Shown: positions 1 through 8,242 of the stretch, piece by piece
How the letters are laid out: each line of letters starts with the position of its first letter
How positions within the stretch are numbered: the stretch's first letter is position 1
Source of the DNA: Nitrospirota bacterium
GTDB taxonomy: Bacteria; Nitrospirota; Thermodesulfovibrionia; Thermodesulfovibrionales; JdFR-88
Reading direction: 5' to 3'
Assembly (NCBI GenBank): GCA_021840255.1
Contig: JAKBYX010000009.1
Span: forward strand, 1-64,000
DNA length: 64,000 bases
Notes under the pieces: model-generated
The model's input: only the letters and a program-made list of their open reading frames with translations
What the model was told of the DNA's origin: nothing
Databases searched by the model: none
Program-made: the position numbers and the translations under genes

Positions 1-563
1 GCGGCCTCATCCACAGGCCCAGAGTGCTTTTCATGGACGAGCCCACGCTGGGGCTGGACCCGCAAAGCCGCGCTCATCTCTGGGAGGCCATTTCAGAGCT
101 TCCAAAAGAGCACGGAGTGACCGTTTTCATGACCACTCATTATATGGACGAGGCAGAAGTGTGCGACGGCCTCGCGATAATAGACGGGGGCAGGATCATC
201 GCCAGGGGCAGCCCCGAGGACCTTAAAAGGTCCCTTGGCGGAGACATAATTTTCCTTAGAACAACCGATAACAGGAAAGCCGCGCTCAAAATAAAGGAAG
301 AGCTTGGGATCGATGCCGGGGAAAAGGATGGTGAGCTTTTCATTACGATCGGAGGGACGGGCGGAAGGATTCGCGGAGGGGCCGAGGAGCAGATACCGGC
401 CGTCATCAAGACATTGCCGGACATGGTGCTTTCCGTAAGGTTCCAGAGACCCACCCTGAATGACGTTTTCCTTAAGTTCACGGGCAGGCAGATAAGACAA
501 CAGGACGTTCAGGGCCAGGATTCGCTGAAAGAAGACCTGAGGGCCTATGTGAGGAGACATTGA
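1..563 (+). CDS. ABC transporter ATP-binding protein, C-terminal part (gene cut by window edge)
   Basis: This is the 3' part of an ABC-2 type exporter ATPase, which would hydrolyse ATP in the cytoplasm to drive the permease encoded next. The reading frame is open from the first complete codon at position 3. The first residues read LIHRPRVLFMDEP, the usual stretch leading into Walker B, so the true start, Walker A and signature motif lie left of the window. Visible motifs are Walker B (LFMDEP), the D-loop (GLDP) and the H-loop (MTTHYMDEAE), followed by the regulatory tail found in drug and polysaccharide exporters of the DrrA/CcmA/NodI class. The stop overlaps the TTG start of the permease, so the two are translationally coupled. 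The substrate cannot be read from the sequence. Confidence 0.9.
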   Translation, partial: GLIHRPRVLFMDEPTLGLDPQSRAHLWEAISELPKEHGVTVFMTTHYMDEAEVCDGLAIIDGGRIIARGSPEDLKRSLGGDIIFLRTTDNRKAALKIKEELGIDAGEKDGELFITIGGTGGRIRGGAEEQIPAVIKTLPDMVLSVRFQRPTLNDVFLKFTGRQIRQQDVQGQDSLKEDLRAYVRRH

Positions 564-1327
564 CGGACCTGAACGCCATATACGTAATAGTTATGAGGGA
601 GCTTAAAAAATTCGTCAGGGAGAAAAGCCGCCTCGTTTCTTCCATCGCAAGGCCCCTCATCTGGCTGTTCCTTGTGGGCGCGGGAATGAGCAGGCTGGTG
701 AGCCCGCGGGCGGGAATGCCATATACCAGGTTCATCTTCCCCGGGATACTGGGCATGACCATTCTCTTCAGCTCCATATTCTCCTCGATATCGATAATCT
801 GGGACAAGGAGTTCGGGTTTTTAAAGGAGATACTGGTGGCCCCTGTGCGCAGGTCCTCCATAGTGATAGGAAAATCCCTGAGCGGAACGGCGGTGTCCGC
901 CATACAAGTCTTTATCGTGCTCATGACGTTCCCTGTGATAGGGGAAAGACTCTCTTTTCTCCAGGTGCTGCTGACGCTTCTGGTGGGCCTGCTTGTGGCT
1001 TTTTCCATATCTTCCTTCGGCATAGTCATAGCCACGTTCTATGAGAATTACGAAAGCTTCAGCGTGATCATGAACTTCATCATAATGCCCATGTTCTTTC
1101 TCTCCGGGGCGATGTACCCTGTAAAGCTCCTTCCCTCCGCGTTAAGGTGGGCCTCCAGGCTGAACCCTCTAACCTACGGCGTGGACGCGCTTAAAAACAC
1201 GATGTTCCAGGCCAAGGCCGGCCCGATGAGCCCTGACTTCAGCTTCTCATTGGACATGCTGGTGATAGCTCTGAGTTCAGCGGTCTTTGTGCTTCTGGCC
1301 TCGGTTTTTTTTGAAAGGAAACAATAG
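560..1327 (+). CDS. ABC-2 type transporter permease
   Basis: This 255-residue protein is the membrane partner of the preceding ATPase. It has about six hydrophobic segments: near residues 28-42, 56-76, 113-130, 140-165, 175-195 and a C-terminal span. The stretch MPMFFLSGAMYPV before the fifth span is characteristic of ABC-2 permeases such as DrrB and NodJ. The start is TTG at 560, overlapping the ATPase stop (TTGA), a usual arrangement for coupled subunits. Together the pair would form a homodimeric exporter in the inner membrane. Drug, lipid or polysaccharide export are all possible, and nothing nearby decides between them. Confidence 0.88.
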   Translation: MTDLNAIYVIVMRELKKFVREKSRLVSSIARPLIWLFLVGAGMSRLVSPRAGMPYTRFIFPGILGMTILFSSIFSSISIIWDKEFGFLKEILVAPVRRSSIVIGKSLSGTAVSAIQVFIVLMTFPVIGERLSFLQVLLTLLVGLLVAFSISSFGIVIATFYENYESFSVIMNFIIMPMFFLSGAMYPVKLLPSALRWASRLNPLTYGVDALKNTMFQAKAGPMSPDFSFSLDMLVIALSSAVFVLLASVFFERKQ

Positions 1328-1329
1328 GC

Positions 1330-2010
1330 ATGATAGGCCGTTTCATAGACATGTTTCTCCATCTGGATGTCAGCCTGGGGGCGGCGATCCATCATTACGG
1401 CCACTGGGCATACCTGCTTCTTTTCCTGATAATATTCTGCGAGACCGGGCTTGTGGTCACGCCCTTTCTGCCCGGGGACTCGCTGCTCTTTGCAGCCGGC
1501 ATGTTTTCCGCCGCCCGCCTGGCCGGCGGTGGGACCGCGCTGGACATAAAAATCCTGTTCCCGCTTCTGTGCGCCGCGGCAGTCACGGGGAACATGCTTA
1601 ATTACCAGATAGGATATTTTGCCGGCCCCAAGGTCTTTCATTCGAAGAAAGTCCGCCTCTTAAACAGAAAGCACCTCGAGGAGACCCATAGCTTTTTTCA
1701 GAAATACGGACCCATTACACTTGTAATAGCCAGGTTCCTGCCCATAATACGCACCTTTGCCCCTTTCCTGGCAGGCGTTGGCAGGATGGGCTACATGCTT
1801 TTTTCCATCTACAATGCGGCGGGCTGCCTGGCCTGGGTGTCCCTGTTCATCTTTGGCGGTTATTTCTTTGGCAATATCCCGTTGGTCAGGAACAATTTTG
1901 CCACCGTCATAATGGCCATCATTGTGATATCCGTGCTCCCTTCGATCATCGCTTTTCTCCGCGGGAAGGCAAAACAAAAACAAAAACAAAAAACAGAGAC
2001 ACAGATTTAA
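1330..2010 (+). CDS. DedA family membrane protein
   Basis: This 226-residue polytopic inner-membrane protein belongs to the DedA (VTT domain) family, whose members are linked to undecaprenyl-phosphate or phospholipid recycling and membrane homeostasis. The family signature E-T-G-x5-P-F-L-P-G-D lies at residues 38-51. The second signature, ARFLPIIRTFAPFLAG, follows in the C-terminal half. The tail is rich in Lys and Gln and probably cytoplasmic. The ATG follows the permease stop by only 2 nt, so it likely shares the exporter transcript, which then ends at the hairpin at 2090-2114. The family call is firm; the transported substrate is unknown. Confidence 0.92.
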   Translation: MIGRFIDMFLHLDVSLGAAIHHYGHWAYLLLFLIIFCETGLVVTPFLPGDSLLFAAGMFSAARLAGGGTALDIKILFPLLCAAAVTGNMLNYQIGYFAGPKVFHSKKVRLLNRKHLEETHSFFQKYGPITLVIARFLPIIRTFAPFLAGVGRMGYMLFSIYNAAGCLAWVSLFIFGGYFFGNIPLVRNNFATVIMAIIVISVLPSIIAFLRGKAKQKQKQKTETQI

Positions 2011-2089
2011 CCCACAAAAAGCCCCCTCAAAAGCCACAGCCGCCGCATACGGTAAAACCCCAGAAAAAGTTTTATGCGGCTCATATGCA

Positions 2090-2114
2090 CCGGGTTTACA
2101 AACCCGGATTTTTT
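2090..2114 (+). terminator. Rho-independent terminator after the exporter/DedA operon
   Basis: The arms CCGGGTTT and AACCCGG are separated by ACA and followed by A and six T residues. It sits 80 nt past the DedA stop and before the radical SAM gene. Because it starts right after the ATG at 2085, that codon is an unlikely start for the downstream gene, and the ATG at 2130 is preferred. Confidence 0.75.
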
Positions 2115-2129
2115 GATAAAGTTTTTCTT

Positions 2130-3581
2130 ATGAGGATAAAGCGGATCGCCTTCATGGAACCGAACACTCCGGGCAGGCACGTTTTCAGCAAAATAAGGAT
2201 TCCCCGGCTTGGCGCGCTTCTGCTTGCCACCATAATGCAGTCCAGAGGATATGAGACCCGGGTGTTCCTTGAGGACCTTGCGGAACCCGACTGGTCCTAC
2301 ATAGAAAACTCCGATATCCTCTGCATCTCTGCCATCACCAACACCGCGCAGCGCTCTTACGCCATAGCGGACAGGTTCAGAAAACTGGGCATGCCTGTGA
2401 TAATGGGCGGGGCGCATCCATCGTTCATGCCGGAGGAGGCCCTGGCCCACGCGGACTATGTCGTAAGGCAGGAGGGCGATGAAAGCCTGCCGGAGCTCAT
2501 AGAGCACCTGGACGGGGGGAAAAAAAGCCTTTCGGAAATAAAGGGCATCTCCTACAGGGAAGCGGGACAGGTTGTCCATACCCCTCCCCGGCCCTTCATC
2601 TCCGAGCTTCTCAATGTCCCACGCCCGGATTTCTCCCTGGCCCACGGCTGGAAACCCGGTGATGTCTATCCGGTCTCCAGTTCAAGGGGCTGCCCGTTCC
2701 AGTGCAGGTTTTGTTCCGTGATCCAGATGTTCGGCAAAAGGTACCGCTTCCGCACGGTCGAGGCCACCCTGGAGGACTTGCGGAGCCTTAAAGGCGTCAG
2801 CGGAACGGTCTTTTTCGTGGACGACAATTTCACCGCGAACAAACCCCGCACAAAACAGCTGCTTAGGGGCATGATCTCTGAAAGACTGAACATTCGCTGG
2901 TCGGCGCAGGCCAGGGTGGATGTGGCAAGCGACCCTGAACTTTTAAGGCTCCTTGCGGATGCGGGCTGCTCAAAACTTTTTATAGGGTTCGAGTCCATAA
3001 ATCCCCGCACACTGGAGCTGTACAATAAAAAACAGGACTTAGAGCAGATAAAAGATTGCATAAGAGCATTGTCAGAGCACGGCATAGGCATACACGGGAT
3101 GTTCGTTCTTGGCGCTGACACGGACGATGTGCAGACCATCAGGAACACGGCCGATTTCGCCAGGGTGCTTGGCCGCGGGACTCTCCAGTTCATGATGCTC
3201 ACGCCCTACCCGGGCACCCCGATATACGAGGAACTGGAATCCCAGGGCCGGCTGCTTCATAAAAACTGGCTGAAATACGATGGGCTGAACGCCGTTTACC
3301 GGCCGGCCCTGATGAGCCCGGAGGAGCTTCATATAGAGACACTGAAGGGACTCAAGAAATTTTACTCATGGAACTATATTCTGGGTCATATAAAGGCCAT
3401 GGACTTCTACCATTCCGCGATAGGCCTTTACGGAAAGCATGCCGTGCGTCTTGCCCTTAAAAACGCAAAAAACTACCTGGAAGAGGCAGTAATGGGAAAG
3501 ATGGCCGCAAGGTTCCCCTCGAAGGCTTCAAGCCCGGCAAACCTGGAAGGCCTTCAAAATGAGATGCACAGGGCGCATTAA
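2130..3581 (+). CDS. B12-binding domain radical SAM protein
   Basis: The protein has 483 residues from the ATG at 2130, chosen because an earlier in-frame ATG (2085) lies ahead of a terminator hairpin and because the conserved fold starts at RIAFMEPN. Residues ~1-150 form a cobalamin-binding Rossmann-type domain (IMGGAHPSFMPEEAL). Residues ~170-400 are a radical SAM core with cluster ligands C188-x3-C192-x2-C195 in SSRGCPFQCRFC, plus the VDDNF and GFESINPRTL motifs. The C-terminal ~80 residues are helical. Family members methylate or rearrange lipids, hopanoids, antibiotics or cofactors. The gene stands alone, so its substrate cannot be inferred. No good ribosome-binding site is visible. Confidence 0.88.
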   Translation: MRIKRIAFMEPNTPGRHVFSKIRIPRLGALLLATIMQSRGYETRVFLEDLAEPDWSYIENSDILCISAITNTAQRSYAIADRFRKLGMPVIMGGAHPSFMPEEALAHADYVVRQEGDESLPELIEHLDGGKKSLSEIKGISYREAGQVVHTPPRPFISELLNVPRPDFSLAHGWKPGDVYPVSSSRGCPFQCRFCSVIQMFGKRYRFRTVEATLEDLRSLKGVSGTVFFVDDNFTANKPRTKQLLRGMISERLNIRWSAQARVDVASDPELLRLLADAGCSKLFIGFESINPRTLELYNKKQDLEQIKDCIRALSEHGIGIHGMFVLGADTDDVQTIRNTADFARVLGRGTLQFMMLTPYPGTPIYEELESQGRLLHKNWLKYDGLNAVYRPALMSPEELHIETLKGLKKFYSWNYILGHIKAMDFYHSAIGLYGKHAVRLALKNAKNYLEEAVMGKMAARFPSKASSPANLEGLQNEMHRAH

Positions 3582-3616
3582 CAGCGTGGGGGGACCTTTT
3601 TGTTCTTTTTATTTTT

Positions 3617-4000
3617 TCAGCTTCTGTCAACACTCAGTGGGCCTGAGCCAAAATGGGCAATCATAAGCGCCGCGCCGAGCATGGAGATGTTCTTCATGAA
3701 GTTTATATACTGCATCTGGGCCTGCACAGGGTCGGAAATGGCCCAGAAGTTGTGGATCATGAGGGTAACCGGCACCAGGAATATCACAAGCAGCCATGCC
3801 CCAACTTTGGCCTTGTAGCCCAGAAGGACGCTCAACGCGCCCAGGAAGGATATCACGCCGGCAAGGGGCACCGCCAGATGAGCCATCGGCACCCCTTTGC
3901 CAGCGGCAAACAAGATCATCTTTTCTGTGAAATGGCCCGGAGCCGAAATCAGGAATATCGCGGAATATAGAATCCTTCCGGCCAGAACAACGTATTTCAT
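3617..4000 (-). CDS. DoxX family membrane protein
   Basis: This 127-residue protein has four predicted membrane helices, the DoxX layout. It starts MKYVVLAGRILYSAIFLISAPGHF, and the GRxLxxxIFxxSGxxHF-like N-terminus is typical of the family. DoxX relatives are small quinone-associated or redox-stress membrane proteins, but most are uncharacterised. The start has a strong Shine-Dalgarno (AAGGAGG) about 6 nt before the ATG. It is convergent with the radical SAM gene and lies downstream of the HU gene on the same strand. Family assignment is good, function unknown. Confidence 0.85.
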   Translation of the reverse strand: MKYVVLAGRILYSAIFLISAPGHFTEKMILFAAGKGVPMAHLAVPLAGVISFLGALSVLLGYKAKVGAWLLVIFLVPVTLMIHNFWAISDPVQAQMQYINFMKNISMLGAALMIAHFGSGPLSVDRS

Positions 4001-4039
4001 GGCTTATCCTCCTTCTTCCCGCTGACCGGATCCGCCTTG

Positions 4040-4059
4040 GCCGGGCGCCCGGCTTTTTT
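4040..4059 (+). terminator. Possible terminator-like hairpin between DoxX and HU genes
   Basis: GCCGGGCGCCCGGC, a 14-bp perfect palindrome, is followed by TTTTTT on the plus strand. The T-tract orientation is odd because both neighbouring genes are on the minus strand. It may stop antisense transcription or simply be a GC-rich palindrome. Confidence 0.3.
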
Positions 4060-4113
4060 GTTTCCTTCGCCGCGGGTCCCGGCCCGTCCAGTTAGATCAA
4101 ACGGTTCCCACGC

Positions 4114-4404
4114 CTATTTCTTGCCGAGGATGGAATCCTTTGCAGCTTTCGCCACGCGGAACTTCACGACCTTCTTGGCCGGTATCTTAATGGCCGCCCC
4201 TGTCTGGGGGTTTCTGCCAGTGCGGGCCTTGCGCTGTACGAGCACGATCTTGCCTATGCCGGGAAGCGTAAAAGAATTCTTTGCCTCCTTGTATGCAAGC
4301 TTCGCCATCTCGTCAAGGACAGCCACCGCCTGGGTCTTCTTGATCTCCACCTTCTTTGCAATGTGCTCCGCAATCTGAGACTTGGTCATCGCCTTTGCCG
4401 CCAT
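4114..4404 (-). CDS. hup: HU family DNA-binding protein
   Basis: This 96-residue nucleoid protein of the HU/IHF family binds and bends DNA as a dimer. The N-terminal helices (MTKSQIAEHIAKKVEIKKT) and the arm region GKIVLVQRKARTGRNPQTG carry the signature, with the conserved Pro-containing arm tip RNPQTGAAIKIPA. It begins with a short MAAKA extension and ends in a Lys-rich tail. A strong AGGAGGG ribosome-binding site precedes the start. The gene is divergent from the PAS kinase, and their shared upstream region holds a palindrome at 4448-4462. Whether it acts as HU or a specialised IHF-like protein cannot be told from sequence. Confidence 0.95.
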   Translation of the reverse strand: MAAKAMTKSQIAEHIAKKVEIKKTQAVAVLDEMAKLAYKEAKNSFTLPGIGKIVLVQRKARTGRNPQTGAAIKIPAKKVVKFRVAKAAKDSILGKK

Positions 4405-4447
4405 TAAGTACCCTCCTCATTAGATTAAATGATAAAAAAATAAGATA

Positions 4448-4462
4448 CCCTATAGTATAGGG
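4448..4462. promoter_or_regulatory. 15-bp palindrome in the divergent HU / kinase promoter region
   Basis: CCCTATAGTATAGGG is a perfect inverted repeat with 7-bp arms around one base. It lies in an AT-rich stretch 43 bp before the HU start and 80 bp before the kinase start. The minus-strand TATACT inside it could serve as a -10 box for HU, so a protein bound here would block that promoter. The binding factor is unknown. Confidence 0.45.
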
Positions 4463-4542
4463 AATCCATTTAAAAATCAAACCCTCTCCTTGAAAAACAA
4501 CCGTTTTAATGCTACAGATTAAGATAGGGAGAAATCAATTCC

Positions 4543-6282
4543 ATGAAACGGGCCGAGATGACAAGGGAGCAGTTGCAGGAAGAACTGGACGAGATGCGCC
4601 GGAAGATGGCGGAGGTGGAGAAATGCCGTAAGGACTTTCTGGCGGTCCAGGAGAAATACCATGGCCTGCTGGACGTCTCTCCGGACCCCATGATATTTGT
4701 AACCAGTGATTATGAGATCGTGTTTGCCAACGCCCAGGCGGAGGAGCTCTTCGGGTACAAGCAGGAGGAGCTGGTCTGCCAAAGCCTGAACACCCTCATT
4801 CCCGGAAGGTATCACAGGATGCACAGGAGCTTCGTCGAGGGCTTTTTCGCAAATCCAAGAAGACGCCCGATGGGCGTGGGCCTCAAGCTCTATGCGCTCA
4901 GAAAAACCGGGGAGGAGTTCAGGGTGGACATAAGCCTGAGCCCCATCAGGCTAAACGGAGAGGTTGTCGTCGTGGCGGCGGTAAGGGACATAACGGAGCG
5001 CATCAGGCAGCAGGAAGTCGTGGAAAAGAATTACTACTTCCAAAGGGTTCTGGACTCGATACTCAAGATATCGCTTGAAACCGCGCCTTTGAACCAGAAG
5101 CTTTCAAGGGCGCTTGAGCTTATCCTGTCTGTGCCGCACCTGGCCCTTGAGATGAAAGGGGCCGTCTACCTGATCTCCAGGGAGTCCAAGGAGCTGATAC
5201 TTGCGGCAAACAGCGGAATGAGTGAGGCCCAGATAGCCGCCTGCTCCAGGGTGCCCCTTGGGAAATGCCTGTGCGGGAAGGCGGCGCAGAAATGCGAGAT
5301 ACTCTTTACGGACTGCCCCGGAGAGGGGCATGAGATACAGTTTGAGAGCGCGTTTCCCCACGGCCATTACTGTGTCCCGATCGTTTCGGGAGGAAGGCCC
5401 CTTGGCCTGATAAACGTCTACCTTCGCGAGGGGCACAAGCGCGACCCGGACGAGGACGCCTTCCTCACCTCTGTTTCGGACGCCTTCGCGGGCATGATAG
5501 CCAGGGATGAGACCGAGCGGGAGAAGGAGAGGCTTCAGGCGGACCTTGTCCAGACTGAAAAACTGGCCGCCCTTGGAAGGATAACAGCGAATGTGGCGCA
5601 CTCCATAAGAAACCCCCTTACATCCGTGGGCGGCTTTGCCAGGAGGCTCCAGAAAAAACTCGCCAGGGGCAGCGCCGAAGGGGAGTATGCCGATTTCATT
5701 GTTGAGGAAGTGGCGGCCCTGGAAAAGATACTTTCGAGCGTCCTTTCCTACTCGAGGACATCTCCCGCGCGTATGGAGGAGCACGATATACGGGACGTGA
5801 CCGGCTTCGTTCTGTCGATGTACGGTGACGCCCTGAAGGAGCATTCCATAGCCGTTGCAAGGGATTACAAGGAGGTCCCCAGGGTCCTCATGGACAGGCA
5901 GCGGGTGCAGGAGGCGTTGGAGAATGTCATTATTAACGCCATTGACGCGATGCCCTCCGGCGGAAAGCTCACTGTGGAGATATCCGAAATAGCCGTGAAA
6001 GAGAAGCCCTATATCGCTGTCAAAATAAAAGACACCGGACCGGGCATAGAAAAGGAGGCCGCGGACAGGATATTCGAGCCGTTTTTCTCTACGAAGACAA
6101 ACAGGGGTGGCTACGGCCTTGGCCTTTCGATCAGCAGGAAGATAATAGAGGAGCACGGCGGGTTCATCTCGGTCGAAAGCAAACCCGGGGAAGGCTCGGT
6201 TTTCTATCTCTATTTCCCCGAAAAACACGGCCGGGAAGAAGCGGCTTCTTCCCTGGGTATTGTAAGCGCGCCTCCGGCATGA
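4543..6282 (+). CDS. PAS-GAF sensor histidine kinase
   Basis: This 579-residue soluble two-component kinase starts with a coiled coil (1-38). A PAS domain follows (about 45-155, YHGLLDVSPDPMIFV onward), then a GAF domain (about 180-325) with a Cys-rich loop (KCLCGKAAQKCEILFTDCP), then HisKA and HATPase domains. The phospho-acceptor is H353 in NVAHSIRNPL. The N box (VIINAIDAMP), G1 (DTGPGIEKE) and G2 (GYGLGLSISRKIIEEHGG) are intact. No membrane segment is seen, so it senses a cytoplasmic cue. The GAF cysteines suggest a redox or metal ligand, which is inference. No response regulator is adjacent; partners may be encoded elsewhere. Confidence 0.92.
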   Translation: MKRAEMTREQLQEELDEMRRKMAEVEKCRKDFLAVQEKYHGLLDVSPDPMIFVTSDYEIVFANAQAEELFGYKQEELVCQSLNTLIPGRYHRMHRSFVEGFFANPRRRPMGVGLKLYALRKTGEEFRVDISLSPIRLNGEVVVVAAVRDITERIRQQEVVEKNYYFQRVLDSILKISLETAPLNQKLSRALELILSVPHLALEMKGAVYLISRESKELILAANSGMSEAQIAACSRVPLGKCLCGKAAQKCEILFTDCPGEGHEIQFESAFPHGHYCVPIVSGGRPLGLINVYLREGHKRDPDEDAFLTSVSDAFAGMIARDETEREKERLQADLVQTEKLAALGRITANVAHSIRNPLTSVGGFARRLQKKLARGSAEGEYADFIVEEVAALEKILSSVLSYSRTSPARMEEHDIRDVTGFVLSMYGDALKEHSIAVARDYKEVPRVLMDRQRVQEALENVIINAIDAMPSGGKLTVEISEIAVKEKPYIAVKIKDTGPGIEKEAADRIFEPFFSTKTNRGGYGLGLSISRKIIEEHGGFISVESKPGEGSVFYLYFPEKHGREEAASSLGIVSAPPA

Positions 6283-6287
6283 TAAAA

Positions 6288-6349
6288 ATGAGTAGTGAGC
6301 GAATGAGATTAATAAAGAATCCTTACATTCGATGCCCGAAGGGCATAAA
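6288..6349 (+). repeat. Short dispersed repeat, copy 1 (diverged)
   Basis: Copy 1 of a family seen three times in this window. It begins ATGAGTAGTGAGCGAATGAG and ends with TTACATTCG followed by the hairpin ATGCCC-GAA-GGGCAT (6332-6346) and TAA. The 5' half is diverged from copies 2 and 3, but the 3' hairpin half is nearly identical. It lies just after the PAS kinase stop and abuts copy 2 directly. Confidence 0.7.
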
Positions 6350-6423
6350 ATGGGCAGCGAGCGGCAAGCGAGCGAACTATGATTAAAAGAAAATACCTTA
6401 CATTCGATGCCCGGAGGGCATAA
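6350..6423 (+). repeat. Short dispersed repeat, copy 2
   Basis: The first 27 nt, which begin ATGGGCAGCGAGCGG and end AAGCGAGCGAA, are identical to copy 3 at 58346. An AT-rich spacer of 20 nt follows, then TTACATTCG and the hairpin ATGCCC-GGA-GGGCAT (6407-6421) and TAA. In this copy the mini-reading frame that opens with MGSERQASE closes after ten codons. It is in tandem with copy 1, and the next gene starts 56 nt downstream with its own Shine-Dalgarno. Confidence 0.8.
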
Positions 6424-6478
6424 AACTAATCAGCAGCTCGTCCCCGGATTGAAAAGGTAAAGGCAAAGGAGGAACGGC

Positions 6479-6940
6479 ATGAGGAAACCGGCAGAGAATA
6501 CTGACGCTTTTTTAGACCTTATGGTGGACTGGCAGGCCATGGAGGGCGAGATGATGAAATATGCCGAGGGTGAGGCGGCAAAGGACCGGAACGCCCTGGA
6601 AAAAACGATTGCCCAGGTAATAGGCCTTGAGGCCCGGAAGCGCTGCCTCATTCAGCAGATGATCGTCGAGAGCGTTAGGAAAGAGGCGGCCCACCTGGAC
6701 CCGGAAGAGCTGGAGAGCCTTAACAGCCTCATCAACCGCCTTGTGGAAAACGAAGAGAAGGAACTGCCCATGGCGGAGGCGGCGCTCCAGAAAAGCGAGC
6801 TGTTCATCCCAAGATACCTGCTGTCGTATCTTATCGCGGACCTCAAAAAGGGAAACGGGCTTCTCCGGCAGTTTGCCGATGAGCTGAAAGCCGCCACCAT
6901 CTCCACCTCCGTGACATCCAAGATTTACGGGCCGCAATAG
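6479..6940 (+). CDS. Hypothetical all-helical protein
   Basis: This 153-residue protein is not recognised. It is predicted almost wholly alpha-helical and acidic, with long heptad-like stretches (ALEKTIAQVIGLEARKRC and LESLNSLINRLVENEEKELP), no Cys pair motif, no signal peptide and no membrane segment. The length and helical pattern resemble FlgN-like chaperones or four-helix bundles, but no signature decides this. A good AGGAGG site precedes the ATG. It lies between two kinase genes, 18 nt upstream of the globin-coupled kinase-like gene, so the pair probably form an operon and it may modulate that protein. Confidence 0.7.
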   Translation: MRKPAENTDAFLDLMVDWQAMEGEMMKYAEGEAAKDRNALEKTIAQVIGLEARKRCLIQQMIVESVRKEAAHLDPEELESLNSLINRLVENEEKELPMAEAALQKSELFIPRYLLSYLIADLKKGNGLLRQFADELKAATISTSVTSKIYGPQ

Positions 6941-6957
6941 GAGGAGAAGCCAAAAGC

Positions 6958-8130
6958 TTGGCAGGCATGAGATACGAGGCCCTTTCCCTTTCGGTGCCTT
7001 ACAACAAGCTGCTAGCCCTTAAGGAGCAGCTTGGCCTGACAGTTGACGCCCTTGCGGTGCTGGCCCCTTACAGGAAGGTTTTCATAGAAAAAAGCAGGGC
7101 ATTTTCCGGCTATTTTACCGAGGTCTTCATGGGCATATCAGACACCCGGAAGATCATTGAGGGGCTTGAGGACCCGCAGACGCTTAAGGACGCATGGGCC
7201 AACTGGTTCAGGACGGTTTTCATGATGGAGCTGGACGAAAACTTCCTTGCCTACCTCTGGAAGATCGGATTAAGGCACGTGGAGGTGAACCTGGACCAGA
7301 GGTACACGAACCTGGGCTTTTCAGTCGTAAGACAGTTCTGCCAGGAAGTGATCCGTTCGGAAGTTCCGCTCTCCGACGCCGCGCAGGTTGCGTTCGTTAT
7401 AGACAAGATACTGGATCTGTGCCTTCTCACGGAGACAAGCGCGTTCATAGAGGCGTCGAGCCGCTGCGACATAGAGATAATAAAGGGCATAGCGGACAGG
7501 ATAAGGAACCCCATAACCGTCATCGGGGGCAACCTTAAGCGCATCCAGAAGATGCTGGACCTTAAAGACCCTTCCTACTGCGTTGTGGAGGACATCATAT
7601 CCCAGAGCTCCAGATGCGAGTCCATGGTGGCGGACATCAAGACCTACGTGGATATGTTCCAGAAGGAATCCTACCCGGTAAAAATATCGCTTCCGGACCT
7701 TGTGAGGCTCGTCCTTGACGAGCTCAGGGCAAAACCCGAGGCGCAAAAAGTGAGAATAGAGACCGTCCTGGACCCGATGGCGGGCTCCATCGAGGCGGAC
7801 CCTCCGGACATAAAGGCCGCCTTCTACCAGGTGCTTGAAAACGCCATGGAGGCGGCGGCCACCTCTCCGAATGGGCTGGTCAGGGTAGATTCCGGGCCTT
7901 ACAGGGCGCCTTTCAATGCCGTAAAGATAACCATATTCAATACGGGCATCCCGCCAAGAGCCGAAGACATGGAAAGGCTTTTTTCCCTGTTTTATTCCAC
8001 AAAACCCGGCGGCTCGGGCTTTGGCCTGCCGATAGCGCGCCTCGCGGTAAGAAAAAACCTTGGAAGGATAACGCTCGAACCGGTCCCGGGCGAAGGGACC
8101 AGGGTTACCATGGTGCTGCCCAAGGGGTAA
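6958..8130 (+). CDS. Protoglobin-coupled histidine kinase-like protein with degenerate H-box
   Basis: The protein has 390 residues from TTG at 6958 (AGGAGGAG 11 nt upstream); ATG at 6967 is an alternative. Residues ~20-165 look like a protoglobin sensor domain, with the pattern WxxWFRTVFMMELDENF and a likely proximal haem ligand H107 in IGLRHVEVNL. Residues ~165-390 form a kinase module, but the phospho-acceptor motif reads IADRIRNPITVIGG: Asp180 replaces the His seen in HEIRNP. The HATPase part keeps an N box (ENAMEAA), NTGIP and GSGFGLPIARLAV. It could be an O2 or NO sensor that acts as a pseudokinase or heterodimer partner. The globin call is moderate, the kinase fold firm. Confidence 0.75.
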   Translation: MAGMRYEALSLSVPYNKLLALKEQLGLTVDALAVLAPYRKVFIEKSRAFSGYFTEVFMGISDTRKIIEGLEDPQTLKDAWANWFRTVFMMELDENFLAYLWKIGLRHVEVNLDQRYTNLGFSVVRQFCQEVIRSEVPLSDAAQVAFVIDKILDLCLLTETSAFIEASSRCDIEIIKGIADRIRNPITVIGGNLKRIQKMLDLKDPSYCVVEDIISQSSRCESMVADIKTYVDMFQKESYPVKISLPDLVRLVLDELRAKPEAQKVRIETVLDPMAGSIEADPPDIKAAFYQVLENAMEAAATSPNGLVRVDSGPYRAPFNAVKITIFNTGIPPRAEDMERLFSLFYSTKPGGSGFGLPIARLAVRKNLGRITLEPVPGEGTRVTMVLPKG

Positions 8131-8242
8131 AAAGGGAGAGGGGCAAGGGGTGAGGGACAAATAAAAAAACGGTGCGGGTTAAATGAAGATGATGCGGTTA
8201 AAATAAAAAAGGCAGCAGCCGGAAGCAATTTTCAGACAGGTT

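Noticed and set aside
5104-6228. 374-codon frame antisense to the PAS-GAF kinase
   Set aside because: The kinase domains are intact on the plus strand and the antisense product has no recognisable content.
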